This document shows, piece by piece, positions 54,097 through 63,176 of a stretch of 64,000 nt of DNA. A program made the position numbers and the translations under genes. Under the pieces are notes generated by a model. That model was not told the origin of the DNA. It saw nothing but the letters and a program-made list of their open reading frames with translations, and ran no database searches. This stretch comes from an uncultured Desulfovibrio sp. (GTDB taxonomy: Bacteria; Desulfobacterota; Desulfovibrionia; Desulfovibrionales; Desulfovibrionaceae). Every line of letters begins with the position of its first letter. The stretch's first letter is position 1. The stretch covers positions 16,534-80,533 of the forward strand of contig CAJUMQ010000009.1 of assembly GCA_910587035.1 (NCBI GenBank), in the 5' to 3' direction.

Positions 54097-54906
54097 TTAA
54101 AAGAAAGAGTACCACTGATCCACCACAGCCACCATTGGCATGGCGAACAGAAAACTGTCCGCGCGATCCAGAATGCCGCCATGGCCTGGCAGTATGAAGC
54201 CGGAATCCTTGACATGCACAGAACGCTTGAGCGCCGATTCGAACAGATCTCCCAGCTGTGCGAAAGCGTTGACAGCTATGCCAAGAATGGTAAAGGCCAT
54301 CCAGCCGGCGCTGCCAAATATCTGCCCGTAAATCGCGCAAAAGAGAACACAGCCCACAAGGGAGCCAATGGCGCCCTCGGAGCTTTTGTTGGGGGAAACG
54401 CGGGGCCACAGTTTATGATGCCCAAATCTTGTGCCCACAAAATAGGCCGCAGTATCGGAGACAGCGACAGCGGCAAGGACAAAGACCAGCTTTGTTGTGG
54501 AAAGATATGTGGCCGGGAGCAGCAGCAGGGGAATATATGCCAGCCCAACCATGAAAATGCCGCTTGCGGAAAATGCGTTGTCCTCTTCAATCACGTCCCA
54601 GCGGAAGAGAAAGCTTAGAGCCGCCAGGACAAATCCTGCCCCGAGACATACAAGGGCATCCTGGGGGCGATGATACCAGGTGAGAAGCAGCATCAGGCAG
54701 CCGAGAACAATGGCGCAGATACGACTGGGGATTCTCCCTGCCGGCCCCCAGAAAAGGGAATAAAACTCCCAGAGCCCCAGGCTTGAGGCCACCAGAATAA
54801 GGCCAAGCAGAAACCATCCCCTGCACCAGAGGGCGGCCACGAGGATGGCAATCAGCACGGAACCTGTAATAATGCGGCGTATATCTGTGGCATGATCAAC
54901 AGCCAT
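54097..54906 (-). CDS. cdsA: Phosphatidate cytidylyltransferase
   Basis: Integral membrane enzyme making CDP-diacylglycerol from phosphatidate and CTP. It has about eight hydrophobic segments and the family signature SALKRSVHVKDSGFILPGHGG followed by ILDRADS near the C-terminus. The ATG at 54906 (MAVDHATD) has AAGGTG upstream and lies 1 base after the uppS stop; a GTG at 54915 inside uppS is the alternative. Length 269. Confidence 0.95.
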   Translation of the reverse strand: MAVDHATDIRRIITGSVLIAILVAALWCRGWFLLGLILVASSLGLWEFYSLFWGPAGRIPSRICAIVLGCLMLLLTWYHRPQDALVCLGAGFVLAALSFLFRWDVIEEDNAFSASGIFMVGLAYIPLLLLPATYLSTTKLVFVLAAVAVSDTAAYFVGTRFGHHKLWPRVSPNKSSEGAIGSLVGCVLFCAIYGQIFGSAGWMAFTILGIAVNAFAQLGDLFESALKRSVHVKDSGFILPGHGGILDRADSFLFAMPMVAVVDQWYSFF

Positions 54907-54907
54907 G

Positions 54908-55639
54908 TCAGTCACCTTCTTTTGGGTTCTCCTCTATTCTGCCAAAACGCCGTGAACGGGCAGCATAGGCATTCAAGGCCCTGTCCAGCTCGTTGCTGTC
55001 AAAATCCGGCCACAGGGTCTCTGTGAAATAAAGCTCACTGTATGCGCATTGGTAAAGAAGAAAATTGCTTAACCGCAGCTCCCCGCTGGTGCGAATCAGC
55101 AGGTCCGGATCGGGTTGCCCGGCTGTATAGAGATGATCGCTTATGCTTTGTTCTGTTATGTCATCTGCGGTCAGGTTTGCCAGGAGAATGTTTTTGACAG
55201 CGCGGGCAATCTCGGTTCTGCCACCATAGTTGATGGCAAGATTGAGAACCATCTGTCTCCCCTTACCGGTTCTGGACATACTGTGCCGCAGGGCCGCCCT
55301 TTGTGGAGCCGGCAATGCCGTAATGTCGCCGATTACATTGAGGCGAATGTCGTTTTCAACCATGAGCGGCGTCTCAACATTCAAAAACTCAAGCAAAAGC
55401 CGGAAAAGGGCGGCGATTTCATTTTTGGGGCGATTCCAGTTCTCGCTGGAAAAAGCATAGAGGGTAAGATAGCCGATGCCGAGCCGGCGGCAATGGGTTA
55501 CAATATCCCTGACTGCGGCAGCTCCGGCCTTATGGCCCTCGGAACGGGGCAGGCCGCGCCTGGCAGCCCAGCGCCCATTGCCATCCATTATTATGGCAAT
55601 GTGCCGCGGCAATTTATTGTTTTCTGTATCTTCAACCAC
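54908..55639 (-). CDS. uppS: Undecaprenyl diphosphate synthase (isoprenyl transferase)
   Basis: Cis-prenyltransferase making the C55 lipid carrier for cell-wall synthesis. The conserved IIMDGNGRWAARRGLPRSEGH, LTLYAFSSENWNRP, and the C-terminal DLLIRTSGELRLSNFLLYQ with EWPD-like TLWPDFDS are all present. Length 243. It uses a GTG start at 55639 with an AGG 8 bases before; no nearby ATG exists. The substrate comes from the pathway that includes dxr in the same operon. Confidence 0.96.
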   Translation of the reverse strand: MVEDTENNKLPRHIAIIMDGNGRWAARRGLPRSEGHKAGAAAVRDIVTHCRRLGIGYLTLYAFSSENWNRPKNEIAALFRLLLEFLNVETPLMVENDIRLNVIGDITALPAPQRAALRHSMSRTGKGRQMVLNLAINYGGRTEIARAVKNILLANLTADDITEQSISDHLYTAGQPDPDLLIRTSGELRLSNFLLYQCAYSELYFTETLWPDFDSNELDRALNAYAARSRRFGRIEENPKEGD

Positions 55640-55779
55640 AAATGGACCTGCGAGGCTGTAAAATAAGTATGTTTATGGCCCGTCACGTTAGGCTCTGCCT
55701 GTGTAAATCGGGGCTGGCGTCGAATTAGGCGACTATGGCCTAAATACTGCGGAACTGGACGCCGAAAGCGGAGGCATAA

Positions 55780-55834
55780 GCAAAAAGCACTTTTTGCCTT
55801 GCGATCCACATGCTTTTACAACAGTAAAAGCATG
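55780..55834. repeat. Two-hairpin intergenic repeat, copy 1
   Basis: Two adjacent hairpins: GCAAAAA/TTTTTGC (55780-55797) and CATGCTTTTAC/GTAAAAGCATG (55809-55834, perfect 11-bp stem, loop AACA), joined by TTGCGATC. The same arrangement occurs at 59655-59716; over a 32-base core the two copies match at about 27 positions. This copy directly follows the frr stop on the minus strand. Confidence 0.6.
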
Positions 55835-55842
55835 CGTGCCCG

Positions 55843-56403
55843 CTAGATCTCCATGATTTCCTTTTCCTTGGCTGCGCAGCGGCTGTCCACCTCGCCTACA
55901 TAGCGATCTGTCAGCTTTTGCACCTCGTCTGTGGCCCGTTTTAACTCGTCAGCCGTAATTTCCTTGTCCTTTTCCGCCTTTTTAAGGCTGTCATTGGCAT
56001 CTCTACGCACATTGCGCACTGCCACCTTGGCCTCTTCGCCATATTTTCTGGCAATGGAAACCAGCTCCCGCCTGCGCTCCCCGGTTAGTGGGGGAATGGA
56101 AATGCGTATAATTTTGCCGTCATTTATGGGCATGAGTCCAAGGTCTGATTTTTGAATGGCCTTTTCCACTGCGCCCATGCCGCCCTTGTCCCAGGGCTGG
56201 ATGGTTATGGTGCGGCTGTCTGGCACAGCCACGGATGCCATCTGGCTTATGGGGGTGGGGGTGCCGTAATAGTCTGCCTTGATGTTGTCAACCAGACCTG
56301 TGGAGGCCCGGCCTGTGCGCAGTTTGGCAAAATCGCGATCAAGCGAGCCCACCGCCTTTTCCATCCTCTCCTCGGCATCAAGAATTGTTGTATCAATATC
56401 CAT
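55843..56403 (-). CDS. frr: Ribosome recycling factor
   Basis: Splits post-termination ribosomes together with EF-G. The 186-residue length, the AKLRTGRAST start, YYGTPTPISQMASV, and PPLTGERRRELV with the coiled RNVRRDANDSLKKAEKDKEI fit the family exactly. AAGGATG precedes the ATG. It follows pyrH after 140 bases and precedes uppS after about 200 bases that contain a hairpin repeat. Confidence 0.98.
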   Translation of the reverse strand: MDIDTTILDAEERMEKAVGSLDRDFAKLRTGRASTGLVDNIKADYYGTPTPISQMASVAVPDSRTITIQPWDKGGMGAVEKAIQKSDLGLMPINDGKIIRISIPPLTGERRRELVSIARKYGEEAKVAVRNVRRDANDSLKKAEKDKEITADELKRATDEVQKLTDRYVGEVDSRCAAKEKEIMEI

Positions 56404-56543
56404 TTATCACATCCTTGCTGAAGTCTCGCCAACCCGGATCATGTACCACATGAATTTGTTCCCGTTTAACCATACGGATATGCGCCATATATGAGCCCTG
56501 CAAAGGCAAATAAACCTTCGGGTCTGATGCGCAAGTTGGGCTA

Positions 56544-57272
56544 TTAATTCGGAGGCCAGATTTTTTCGTCAACAATCGTGCCCACGTCCTCGCCGCAGAC
56601 TGCCCTGCAAATATCACCGCCAAACATGCGGCAGACGATAATCGGAATATGATTGTCGCGCACCAGGGCAAAGGCTGTGGCATCCATGACCCCAAGGCGC
56701 CTGGCCAGGGTTTCCTCATATGTGAGGTGGGTGAATTTTTTCGCAGCGGGATTTTTGACTGGATCGGAATCATAAATGCCATCAACCTTGGTGGCCTTGA
56801 TGATGACATCGCATTTCAATTCCATGCCTCTCAAGGCTGCCGTGGTGTCTGTTGTGAAATATGGATTGCCGGTGCCGCCTGCGCAAATCACAACCCGGCC
56901 TTTTTCCAGATGCCGCAGGGCCCGGCGCCGGATGAATGGCTCGCATATCTCTTTCATGCTGATGGCGGAAAGCACTCTGGTGGGATAGCCCGCTTTTTCC
57001 AGCATCCCCTGCACAGCTAGGGCATTAAGAACTGTGGCCAGCATTCCCATATAGTCGGCCGAGGAACGGTCCATGCCCCTAGCCGAGGCGGATAGGCCAC
57101 GGAATATGTTGCCGCCACCAATAACCAGCGCCATTTCCACGCCCATGGCGAGCACCTGTTCAAGCTCTGAGCATACTGTGGCTACAGTAGCCGGATCGAT
57201 GCCGGTTTTTTCATCACCGGCCAGGGCCTCGCCGCTTAATTTCAGAAGAATGCGTCTATATTTAAGTTTCAT
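56544..57272 (-). CDS. pyrH: UMP kinase
   Basis: Hexameric kinase of the amino-acid-kinase fold, UMP to UDP. RILLKLSGEALAG, ALVIGGGNIFRG, CAGGTGNPYFTTDTTAALR and KATKVDGIYDSDP are diagnostic. Length 242. It is followed by frr as in nearly all bacteria; rpsB and tsf, the usual upstream neighbours, are not in the window, where a nitroreductase gene stands instead. Confidence 0.98.
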   Translation of the reverse strand: MKLKYRRILLKLSGEALAGDEKTGIDPATVATVCSELEQVLAMGVEMALVIGGGNIFRGLSASARGMDRSSADYMGMLATVLNALAVQGMLEKAGYPTRVLSAISMKEICEPFIRRRALRHLEKGRVVICAGGTGNPYFTTDTTAALRGMELKCDVIIKATKVDGIYDSDPVKNPAAKKFTHLTYEETLARRLGVMDATAFALVRDNHIPIIVCRMFGGDICRAVCGEDVGTIVDEKIWPPN

Positions 57273-57329
57273 GGCAGGGTCCGGATGGCGTCACGATATA
57301 ATTTGAACATAATAAATTGGCCGGCACTG

Positions 57330-57368
57330 GCATATCCGGATTTGCAATGGCAGCCAATCCGGATATGC
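57330..57368. terminator. Perfect 13-bp inverted repeat between nitroreductase and pyrH
   Basis: GCATATCCGGATT (57330-57342) pairs exactly with AATCCGGATATGC (57356-57368), loop of 13. It lies 41 bases behind the nitroreductase stop on the minus strand and 57 bases before pyrH. No U-run follows; it may be a terminator without U-tail or an operator. Confidence 0.45.
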
Positions 57369-57409
57369 TGGAGACAGGATAACAAAATCAGGACAGGGTT
57401 CAAGGCCTT

Positions 57410-57988
57410 TTAAAATTCGGCCACCAGCAGCTCCTGGAGATCCAGCTTGGGAACATGATGAATTTGTTGCGCATCCCGCCAGTATGCTGTTGAAGCGTTT
57501 GCCGGCACATCGTCTATGACCCTGGTTTCGAGGGCGACCCCAAGACCTAGTAAAAGGGCAATTTTGAGACCAGCCGGAACATTGAGGAGTTCCGTGGCTC
57601 CCTGTCGTTCAAAGGACTGGATCATGCATGCCCCCCAGCCGCGGCTTGTGGCTGCGAGCTGTATTGTCTGGCAGGCTATGCCCACATCATAACAGAGCAG
57701 ATCACCGCCTTTTTCGGGCATTAGCACAGCAATGAATGCGGTTGGCCTCTCTCCCGGTTTGGGGCCATTCCAATCCTTCAGCGCGCCGGCCCAGCGTGTG
57801 AGGGGGAACAGTTTGTCACATATCGGCCCATGGCTTATGCTTATAAAACGCAGCTGCTGGGCATTTCTGGCGCTTGGGGCAAGTCTGGCGCATTCAAGCA
57901 GCCACCTGATGTCAGCGCTCCCAAGAGGTGAAGATTCAACAAACCTGCGACAGGATCTCGCCTGGCGCACCAGTTCCAGAAAATCCAT
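57410..57988 (-). CDS. Nitroreductase family protein
   Basis: FMN-dependent oxidoreductase fold of 192 residues. The phosphate-contact RSCRRFVESSPL and LECARLAPSARNAQQLRFI at the N-terminus, and CYDVGIACQTIQLAATSRGWGACMIQSF in the middle, are typical of the small nitroreductase family that includes BluB-like and NAD(P)H flavin reductases. The substrate is unknown. It is 36 bases downstream of cobS on the same strand; BluB makes the lower ligand of cobalamin, so a related role is possible but not shown. Confidence 0.82.
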   Translation of the reverse strand: MDFLELVRQARSCRRFVESSPLGSADIRWLLECARLAPSARNAQQLRFISISHGPICDKLFPLTRWAGALKDWNGPKPGERPTAFIAVLMPEKGGDLLCYDVGIACQTIQLAATSRGWGACMIQSFERQGATELLNVPAGLKIALLLGLGVALETRVIDDVPANASTAYWRDAQQIHHVPKLDLQELLVAEF

Positions 57989-58024
57989 GCTGTCCTCCTT
58001 TTTTCGCTGTTCGGAAAAACTGCT

Positions 58025-58831
58025 TCATAAAATTGTCAAAAGCAAGAACAATGTCTGCCCCATTTCAATGCCTGCGCCAAAAAAATCTCCCGACATGCCA
58101 CCATGTCTACGGGCTGCATTGCTGAGAAAGCGGTTTAGGCACCACTGTGCAAGGCCAAGCAAAAAAGCCTTAACTGGCGGCAGACCCAAAATACAGCATA
58201 GCACCAGACATGAAAAGCTCAAAAAAAAAGCCAAGCTACGGGTGGTATTGTGGTGATTGCAGATTAATTTGCCTAGCCTGCTGGCAGGAGCAGCCGGACA
58301 TGAAGACAGCCATGCCGGCTCCAGGCGCCCCCAGGCTGGGGCCAGAGCGAGAAAGATGAGCGGTTGCAGTTGAAAATTGCCGGATATGCCAGAGAAAGCC
58401 TGGGAAAAATGCCAGGATGCCAGCAGCCATTGCAAGCCGAATATGGAAATAAGGCAAAGAGCGCCATAGCTGCCAAGCCTGCTATCCTGCATGATCTGCC
58501 AGAATCTTTCACCGGATGCGCCGCTGCCCAGGGCGTCTGCCAAATCGGCGACGCCATCCCAATGCATGCCGTGGCTGAGCCAGATTTCGATAATCAGCCA
58601 GACCCAACCCATGAGCAGTGCCGGGAAAAATGAGAACTGCTCCGCAGGGAGCGCAAGGCCAAGACAAGCGGAGGCCATGGTGGCCAGGCAGCCTATCGTC
58701 AGGCCCGCGGCGGCAAACCAGGGGATGGCCGGCGCAAGATCCGCTTCGGATAGCCGCCTGGCAGGCGCAAGCCTTGTCAAAAAGGCGAGGGCGGTCACAA
58801 AGGGCGCACAGATGCCTTTTTCAGGATTCAT
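58025..58831 (-). CDS. cobS: Adenosylcobinamide-GDP ribazoletransferase (cobalamin synthase)
   Basis: Membrane enzyme joining AdoCbi-GDP and alpha-ribazole to complete cobalamin. The N-terminus PFVTALAFLTRLAP is typical, as is HWDGVADLADALGSGASGERFWQIMQDSRLGSYGAL and the C-terminal GGMSGDFFGAGIEMGQ. Several hydrophobic segments are present. The ATG at 58831 overlaps rex by 11 bases and has CCAGG upstream; the frame is open to 58927 inside rex. Length 268. Confidence 0.93.
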   Translation of the reverse strand: MNPEKGICAPFVTALAFLTRLAPARRLSEADLAPAIPWFAAAGLTIGCLATMASACLGLALPAEQFSFFPALLMGWVWLIIEIWLSHGMHWDGVADLADALGSGASGERFWQIMQDSRLGSYGALCLISIFGLQWLLASWHFSQAFSGISGNFQLQPLIFLALAPAWGRLEPAWLSSCPAAPASRLGKLICNHHNTTRSLAFFLSFSCLVLCCILGLPPVKAFLLGLAQWCLNRFLSNAARRHGGMSGDFFGAGIEMGQTLFLLLTIL

Positions 58832-59474
58832 CCTGGATTTTGTTAAAGGCAAGCGCATACAGATGATGGAAAAAGTCCACATATTCCACATGCACATTGG
58901 CCGGAACCCGGATGCGCGCCGGCGCAAAGCAGAGGATGGCGTTTATGCCTGCATCGATGATATTGTTTGCCGCTCTCTGGGCGCGTTCCGGCGGAGTGGT
59001 TATGATACCTATTTCTATGCCCAGCCGGGATGCGCAATTTTTGAGGTCATCGGTGCAGCAGACCTCCATGCCATGCATGACTTCGCCGATCTTGAAAGGA
59101 TCGCAATCAAAAATTCCGACAATGTTAAACCCACGGGCGCGAAATTCGGCATGGTTGAGAATGGCCCTCCCCAGATTGCCGACTCCCACAAGAGCCATCT
59201 TCCACTCCCTGTCCACCCCCAGGGACCTGGTGATGGCCATGATCAGAGCCTTGACATTGTAACCGACACCGCGCACCCCAAATTCCCCAAAATAGGCCAG
59301 ATCCTTGCGGATCTGGGAGCCATTGACTCCGCAGGCATCTGCCAGGGGATTGGATGAGATCACTTCCACGCCATCCCTGGCCAGGATTTCAAGCGTTTGC
59401 ACATAAGTGGCAAGACGCTGAATGGTGGCACGGGGGATATGGCTGCTTTTTTGATTGGGCATTTTTTTTTCCAT
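58821..59474 (-). CDS. rex: Redox-sensing transcriptional repressor Rex
   Basis: Dimeric repressor that senses the NADH/NAD ratio. A winged-helix domain opens (IPRATIQRLATYVQTLEIL ... SSNPLADACGVNGSQIRKDLAYFGEFGVRGVGYNV), then a Rossmann domain with MALVGVGNLGRAIL and the conserved GIITTPPERAQRAA. Length 217 from the ATG at 59474; another ATG at 59462 (MPNQKSS) is possible. A TGTATACA palindrome lies about 40 bases upstream at 59515. It is co-transcribed with cobS. Confidence 0.94.
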   Translation of the reverse strand: MEKKMPNQKSSHIPRATIQRLATYVQTLEILARDGVEVISSNPLADACGVNGSQIRKDLAYFGEFGVRGVGYNVKALIMAITRSLGVDREWKMALVGVGNLGRAILNHAEFRARGFNIVGIFDCDPFKIGEVMHGMEVCCTDDLKNCASRLGIEIGIITTPPERAQRAANNIIDAGINAILCFAPARIRVPANVHVEYVDFFHHLYALAFNKIQDES

Positions 59475-60041
59475 TACAGCTGATGGGGCAGAATTTTCCA
59501 ATCTGTAAAAGCCTGTATACAAGATCGGACTCTAAAAAATCCGCTGTTTTTTTCTACGCCTGGCTACAAAATTGCAGAGATGCGCTCCAGGCCAGTGTCG
59601 TGTCAAGCGATAATTTTCGCAATCCCCATGGATTGCGCGCAAGCAGCGACGGTGAAAGCAAAAATCACGCATTTTGCTTTGCGATCTTCATGTTTTTACC
59701 ACAACAAAAAACATGACATTTCACCAGTATCGTTAGCGCCTGGCGCGGGCATTGGTGTGGAATACTGCCAGACTGCCTGCAGCATCACGCAACTGCGAAA
59801 ATTCCATGTCTGCCCGAGATTTTTTTCTATAGGTGAAAAAAAGCGCGACCGCAAGTAAGTATTTGATATAGCGCGGATGTCATTAAAAATAACCATGCTT
59901 GGGCCGCTGTTAAGGCGGAGTGGCGGCCCATGGCGAAGAGCAAGATCGTGTTTTGCGGTGAAACGTGATTCCATATGAAATTGGGACAATTGATAGAGAT
60001 ATGATATGGCGGAAAGTTGTGGAAAAAAGTGACTTGGTCAA
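59475..60041. other. 567-base intergenic region upstream of rex
   Basis: No gene on either strand. It contains the rex upstream sequence (TGTATACA at about 59513-59520 on the plus strand), one copy of the two-hairpin repeat (59655-59716) and, to the right, unassigned sequence up to the comM stop. Confidence 0.5.
59655..59716. repeat. Two-hairpin intergenic repeat, copy 2
   Basis: AAAGCAAAA/TTTTGCTTT (59655-59680) and TCATGTTTTT/AAAAACATGA (59688-59697 with 59707-59716) separated by GCGATC. It matches the copy at 55780-55834 in sequence and in hairpin order. The stems differ by compensating or structure-keeping changes, which argues for a folded element under constraint. Confidence 0.6.
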
Positions 60042-61592
60042 TCAGTGCGCAATGGGGCGATCCAGCAGCCGCAATCCGATGGCTTCCGCGAGATGCTCAT
60101 CGCCAATGTGCTGGCAGCCGCCCAGATCGGCAATGGTGCGGGCCACCCGCAATATTCTGGTATAGGCGCGGGCCGAAAGGGCCAGCCGCTTCATGGCTGC
60201 CCGCATCAAATTATGGCAGGATTGATTCAAGGCACAATGCTCCTCCAGCTTCGCTCCGGACAGCTCCGAGTTGCAGCTGAATGGCGCGCCGGCGAAACGC
60301 TCCTCTTGCAGCGCCCGGGCCTGAAGAATTCGCTGGCGCATTGCCCCGGAGGACCAGTGCTCCTCGTTTTCCAGTTTTTGAGAACTGAGCTCTTCAAAAC
60401 TTACGGCTGGAGCCTCCACATGCAGGTCAATGCGGTCGAGCAGAGGACCGGACAATTTATGCCTGTAGCGGGCAATCTGATCCGGGCGGCAGGAGCAGAC
60501 ATGGGAAGGATCCCCCAGATAACCGCATGGGCACGGGTTCATGGCCGCTACCAGCATGCAGGCTGCAGGGTATCTGACACTGCCTGCCGCACGTGAAACC
60601 GTCACCACGCCATCCTCAAGAGGCTGGCGGAGAGCCTCCAGGCTTGGTTTGCCATATTCAGGCAATTCATCCAGAAAAAGGACGCCCCTGTGGGCCAGAC
60701 TTACCTCGCCAGGCCTGGGGTTCCGGCCGCCACCAATCATGGCCACATCCGAAATTGTATGATGGGGCGCGCGAAAGGGACGCTCAACCATAATGCCCTC
60801 TTCTGGCGGGAGCATGCCGGCAACACTGTAGATGCGGGTTACATCCAGGGCTTCCTCAAAAGTAAGGGGCGGCAGAATGCCGGGCAGCCTTTGGGCAAGC
60901 ATGGTTTTGCCACTGCCAGGGGGGCCAATGAGCAAAATGTTGTGATTGCCGGCAGCCGCGATTTCCAGGGCCCTTTTTGCGGCCTGCTGTCCTTTTACTT
61001 CCGAAAAATCCGCCACCGGAGCCCTGCTCGCTATTTCCCTGGAGGATATGGAAGTTCTGGGCCAGGGCTCGAGAATTGCCTCGGAGCGCAGAAAAGCCAC
61101 ACATTCGGAAAGGTTTTGCGGCGCGAATACCGCAAGATCCGCCACTACTGCAGCTTCGCCAGCATTGGCTGGAGACAGAATCAGGCCAGGTGAGCGCTTT
61201 TGGCTGGCAAGGATTGCAAGGGGCAGAATGCCGGGAACAGGCTTGAGTATGCCTGAAAGAGACAGCTCTGCGGCAAAAAAAAGGCCCCTGATTTTTTCGG
61301 GATCGATCATGCCCGAGGCCGCGAGCAAACCGATTGCCAAAGGCAGATCATAGCCGGCGCCACTTTTGCGCCTGCCTGCTGGAGCCAGATTGACCGTTAC
61401 CCTGGCCGGAGGCAGATGAAAACCGCTTGCGCGGATGGCCGCAAAAACCCTGTCCCGCGATTCGCGCACTTCTGTTTCCGGCAGTCCCACAAGATTGAAG
61501 CCGGGCAAGCCCTGCCTGGCGAGATCCACCTCCACATCAACTACGAAGGCATCAACTCCTGCCAGCCCACCGGAGTAGAGTCTTACATTCAT
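60042..61592 (-). CDS. comM: YifB/ComM-type Mg-chelatase-like AAA+ ATPase
   Basis: 516-residue AAA+ protein of the ComM family, linked to natural transformation as a branch-migration helicase. It has an N-terminal Lon-like domain (VEVDLARQGLPGFNLVGLPETEV), a Walker A GPPGSGKTMLAQRLPGILPP, Walker B GVLFLDELPE, and the C-terminal SARAYTRILRVARTIADL with CNSELSG. It lies 5 bases downstream of lepB. Confidence 0.93.
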   Translation of the reverse strand: MNVRLYSGGLAGVDAFVVDVEVDLARQGLPGFNLVGLPETEVRESRDRVFAAIRASGFHLPPARVTVNLAPAGRRKSGAGYDLPLAIGLLAASGMIDPEKIRGLFFAAELSLSGILKPVPGILPLAILASQKRSPGLILSPANAGEAAVVADLAVFAPQNLSECVAFLRSEAILEPWPRTSISSREIASRAPVADFSEVKGQQAAKRALEIAAAGNHNILLIGPPGSGKTMLAQRLPGILPPLTFEEALDVTRIYSVAGMLPPEEGIMVERPFRAPHHTISDVAMIGGGRNPRPGEVSLAHRGVLFLDELPEYGKPSLEALRQPLEDGVVTVSRAAGSVRYPAACMLVAAMNPCPCGYLGDPSHVCSCRPDQIARYRHKLSGPLLDRIDLHVEAPAVSFEELSSQKLENEEHWSSGAMRQRILQARALQEERFAGAPFSCNSELSGAKLEEHCALNQSCHNLMRAAMKRLALSARAYTRILRVARTIADLGGCQHIGDEHLAEAIGLRLLDRPIAH

Positions 61593-61597
61593 GCGTT

Positions 61598-62227
61598 CTA
61601 CTGGATTTTCTGGCCTATGCGGGACCAGCGTATATCATTGAGACCGGCCCAGGACCAATAGATGCGCCACGCCTTGGCCTTTATGGCCTTGCGATCCACA
61701 AAGCCCCAAAATCTGGAGTCAAGGGAATTGTCGCGGTTGTCGCCCATGACAAAATATTTGTCGGGGGGCACTGTCACCGGCGCATAATTATCACGCAGTG
61801 GTTCCACTCCATCAGGATCGGTATGCCGGATATAGGCCTCCTTTACCGGCTGGCCATTGCGATAAAGCTGTTTGTCGCGCACCTCTATCACATCGCCAGG
61901 CACACCTATGATACGTTTAATGTAGTCCACGCTGGGGTCATTGGGATACTGGAAGATGATTATATCGCCCCGCTGTGGGGCTTCGCCTTCATACAAATAT
62001 TTGTCTGTAAAGGGGATCTTGATGCCATAGGCAAATTTGCTCGCAAGAAGATGGTCCCCCACCTGGAGTGTCTGGAGCATGGATTCCGAGGGAATTTTAA
62101 ATGCCTGCACGATGAAGGTACGGATAACCAGCGCGAGAACGAGAGCCACTATCAATGCTTCGGCATACTCCCGCCAGACGGATTTGCGGCGTGACATTTT
62201 TTTGTGCTGAAGTGAGACGGGTTTCAT
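61598..62227 (-). CDS. lepB: Signal peptidase I
   Basis: Membrane serine protease that removes signal peptides. One N-terminal transmembrane segment (ALIVALVLALVIRTFIVQAF) precedes the catalytic serine in IPSESM (Ser49) and the lysine in DYIKRIIG (Lys104), followed by GDNRDNSLDSRFWG. Length 209; an alternative ATG at residue 11 is in frame. It precedes comM and follows a SPOR-domain gene after 277 bases. Confidence 0.96.
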   Translation of the reverse strand: MKPVSLQHKKMSRRKSVWREYAEALIVALVLALVIRTFIVQAFKIPSESMLQTLQVGDHLLASKFAYGIKIPFTDKYLYEGEAPQRGDIIIFQYPNDPSVDYIKRIIGVPGDVIEVRDKQLYRNGQPVKEAYIRHTDPDGVEPLRDNYAPVTVPPDKYFVMGDNRDNSLDSRFWGFVDRKAIKAKAWRIYWSWAGLNDIRWSRIGQKIQ

Positions 62228-62450
62228 ATATGTTCCTTTATGGGTAATAAAAAGGCAGTATGCCGCTATGGACAGGCATTGACAAGCGGGAATTAAGGCT
62301 TTTCCCAGCCGGAATACACATGATTAATATGCAGGGGCTGCAAAAGCTGTGCGGGCTGTTGGCGCAGGAAACTCCGGACAAAAGCAGACAGGCCGAAAGT
62401 GGCTAGGACACGGCTATGGCAAAACCCTGCACCACCGCAGTTGTGGTCCC

Positions 62451-62470
62451 AGGCGGCGAACTCGCCGCCT
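62451..62470. terminator. GC-rich hairpin behind the SPOR protein gene
   Basis: AGGCGGCG (62451-62458) pairs with CGCCGCCT (62463-62470), loop AACT, within the 277-base gap between lepB and the SPOR gene. A weaker ACCAC/GTGGT stem lies beside it. On the minus strand it lies 34 bases behind the SPOR gene stop; no U-run follows. Confidence 0.4.
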
Positions 62471-62504
62471 GACGCTATGTCGAGGCGCGCTTTGGGGCTG
62501 CGGG

Positions 62505-63167
62505 TCAGTTGTTTACGGGCTTGCGGCTGCGCATGAGCGGCTCGCCCAGGCGCAGGGACGTGGCAATGCGGAAAATTTCGGCCAGTCTTTCAGCATTGCC
62601 GCGCATCCTCACCAGCACAACATATGATTTGGATCCCCGTTCAAGCCCGGTGCGCAGGCCATGCCCCTCAAGTTTCTGCCGCAAGGTGTCCGCGGCATTT
62701 TCGTCCCTGAACACACCCATCTGCAGCACATAATCAAAGACCTCTCCCCGCGTTGGCACAGGCTCCGGCTGGCTGGCTGGCTGCGGGTCGGGAGAGGACT
62801 CCGGCAGGGGCTCTGAAGGCTGGGGGGGGGCCTGAACAGCAGGCGGCGTTGGCGCAGGATTTGCCGGTTTTGCGGCGGCCTCACCCCGCAAAACCCGGGC
62901 AAATTCAAGCTCCTGAGGGGTCAGGATTTTACCCTGATCATCCTTTTCTTCAGTGGTAGCAGGCTGCTGCATTGCTGGGGCTTGCGCAACCTCCAGCGCA
63001 TGCCGCGATGTGCTACGGCCTGTCATTACCCCGCCAATATAGGCCAGCACGATGGCGAAAATCGAAAGAAACACAAGCACCAGAAGCGTTGAGAAACGCA
63101 CCTGCATGGTGCTGGAGGATTTCTCTCCGGCTCCGGTGGCGGGCTTTTTCGCATCCGGCATCTCCAT
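62505..63167 (-). CDS. SPOR-domain membrane protein
   Basis: 220-residue protein with a short cytoplasmic N-terminus, one transmembrane segment (about residues 24-48), a proline/alanine-rich periplasmic linker (residues 90-135) and a C-terminal SPOR domain (YVLQMGVFRDENAADTLRQKL ... YVVLVRMRGNAERLAEIF). SPOR domains bind denuded glycan strands at division septa, so a cell-division or envelope role is likely. It is 9 bases downstream of the coiled-coil gene. Confidence 0.8.
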   Translation of the reverse strand: MEMPDAKKPATGAGEKSSSTMQVRFSTLLVLVFLSIFAIVLAYIGGVMTGRSTSRHALEVAQAPAMQQPATTEEKDDQGKILTPQELEFARVLRGEAAAKPANPAPTPPAVQAPPQPSEPLPESSPDPQPASQPEPVPTRGEVFDYVLQMGVFRDENAADTLRQKLEGHGLRTGLERGSKSYVVLVRMRGNAERLAEIFRIATSLRLGEPLMRSRKPVNN

Positions 63168-63176
63168 ATGCGCAGG

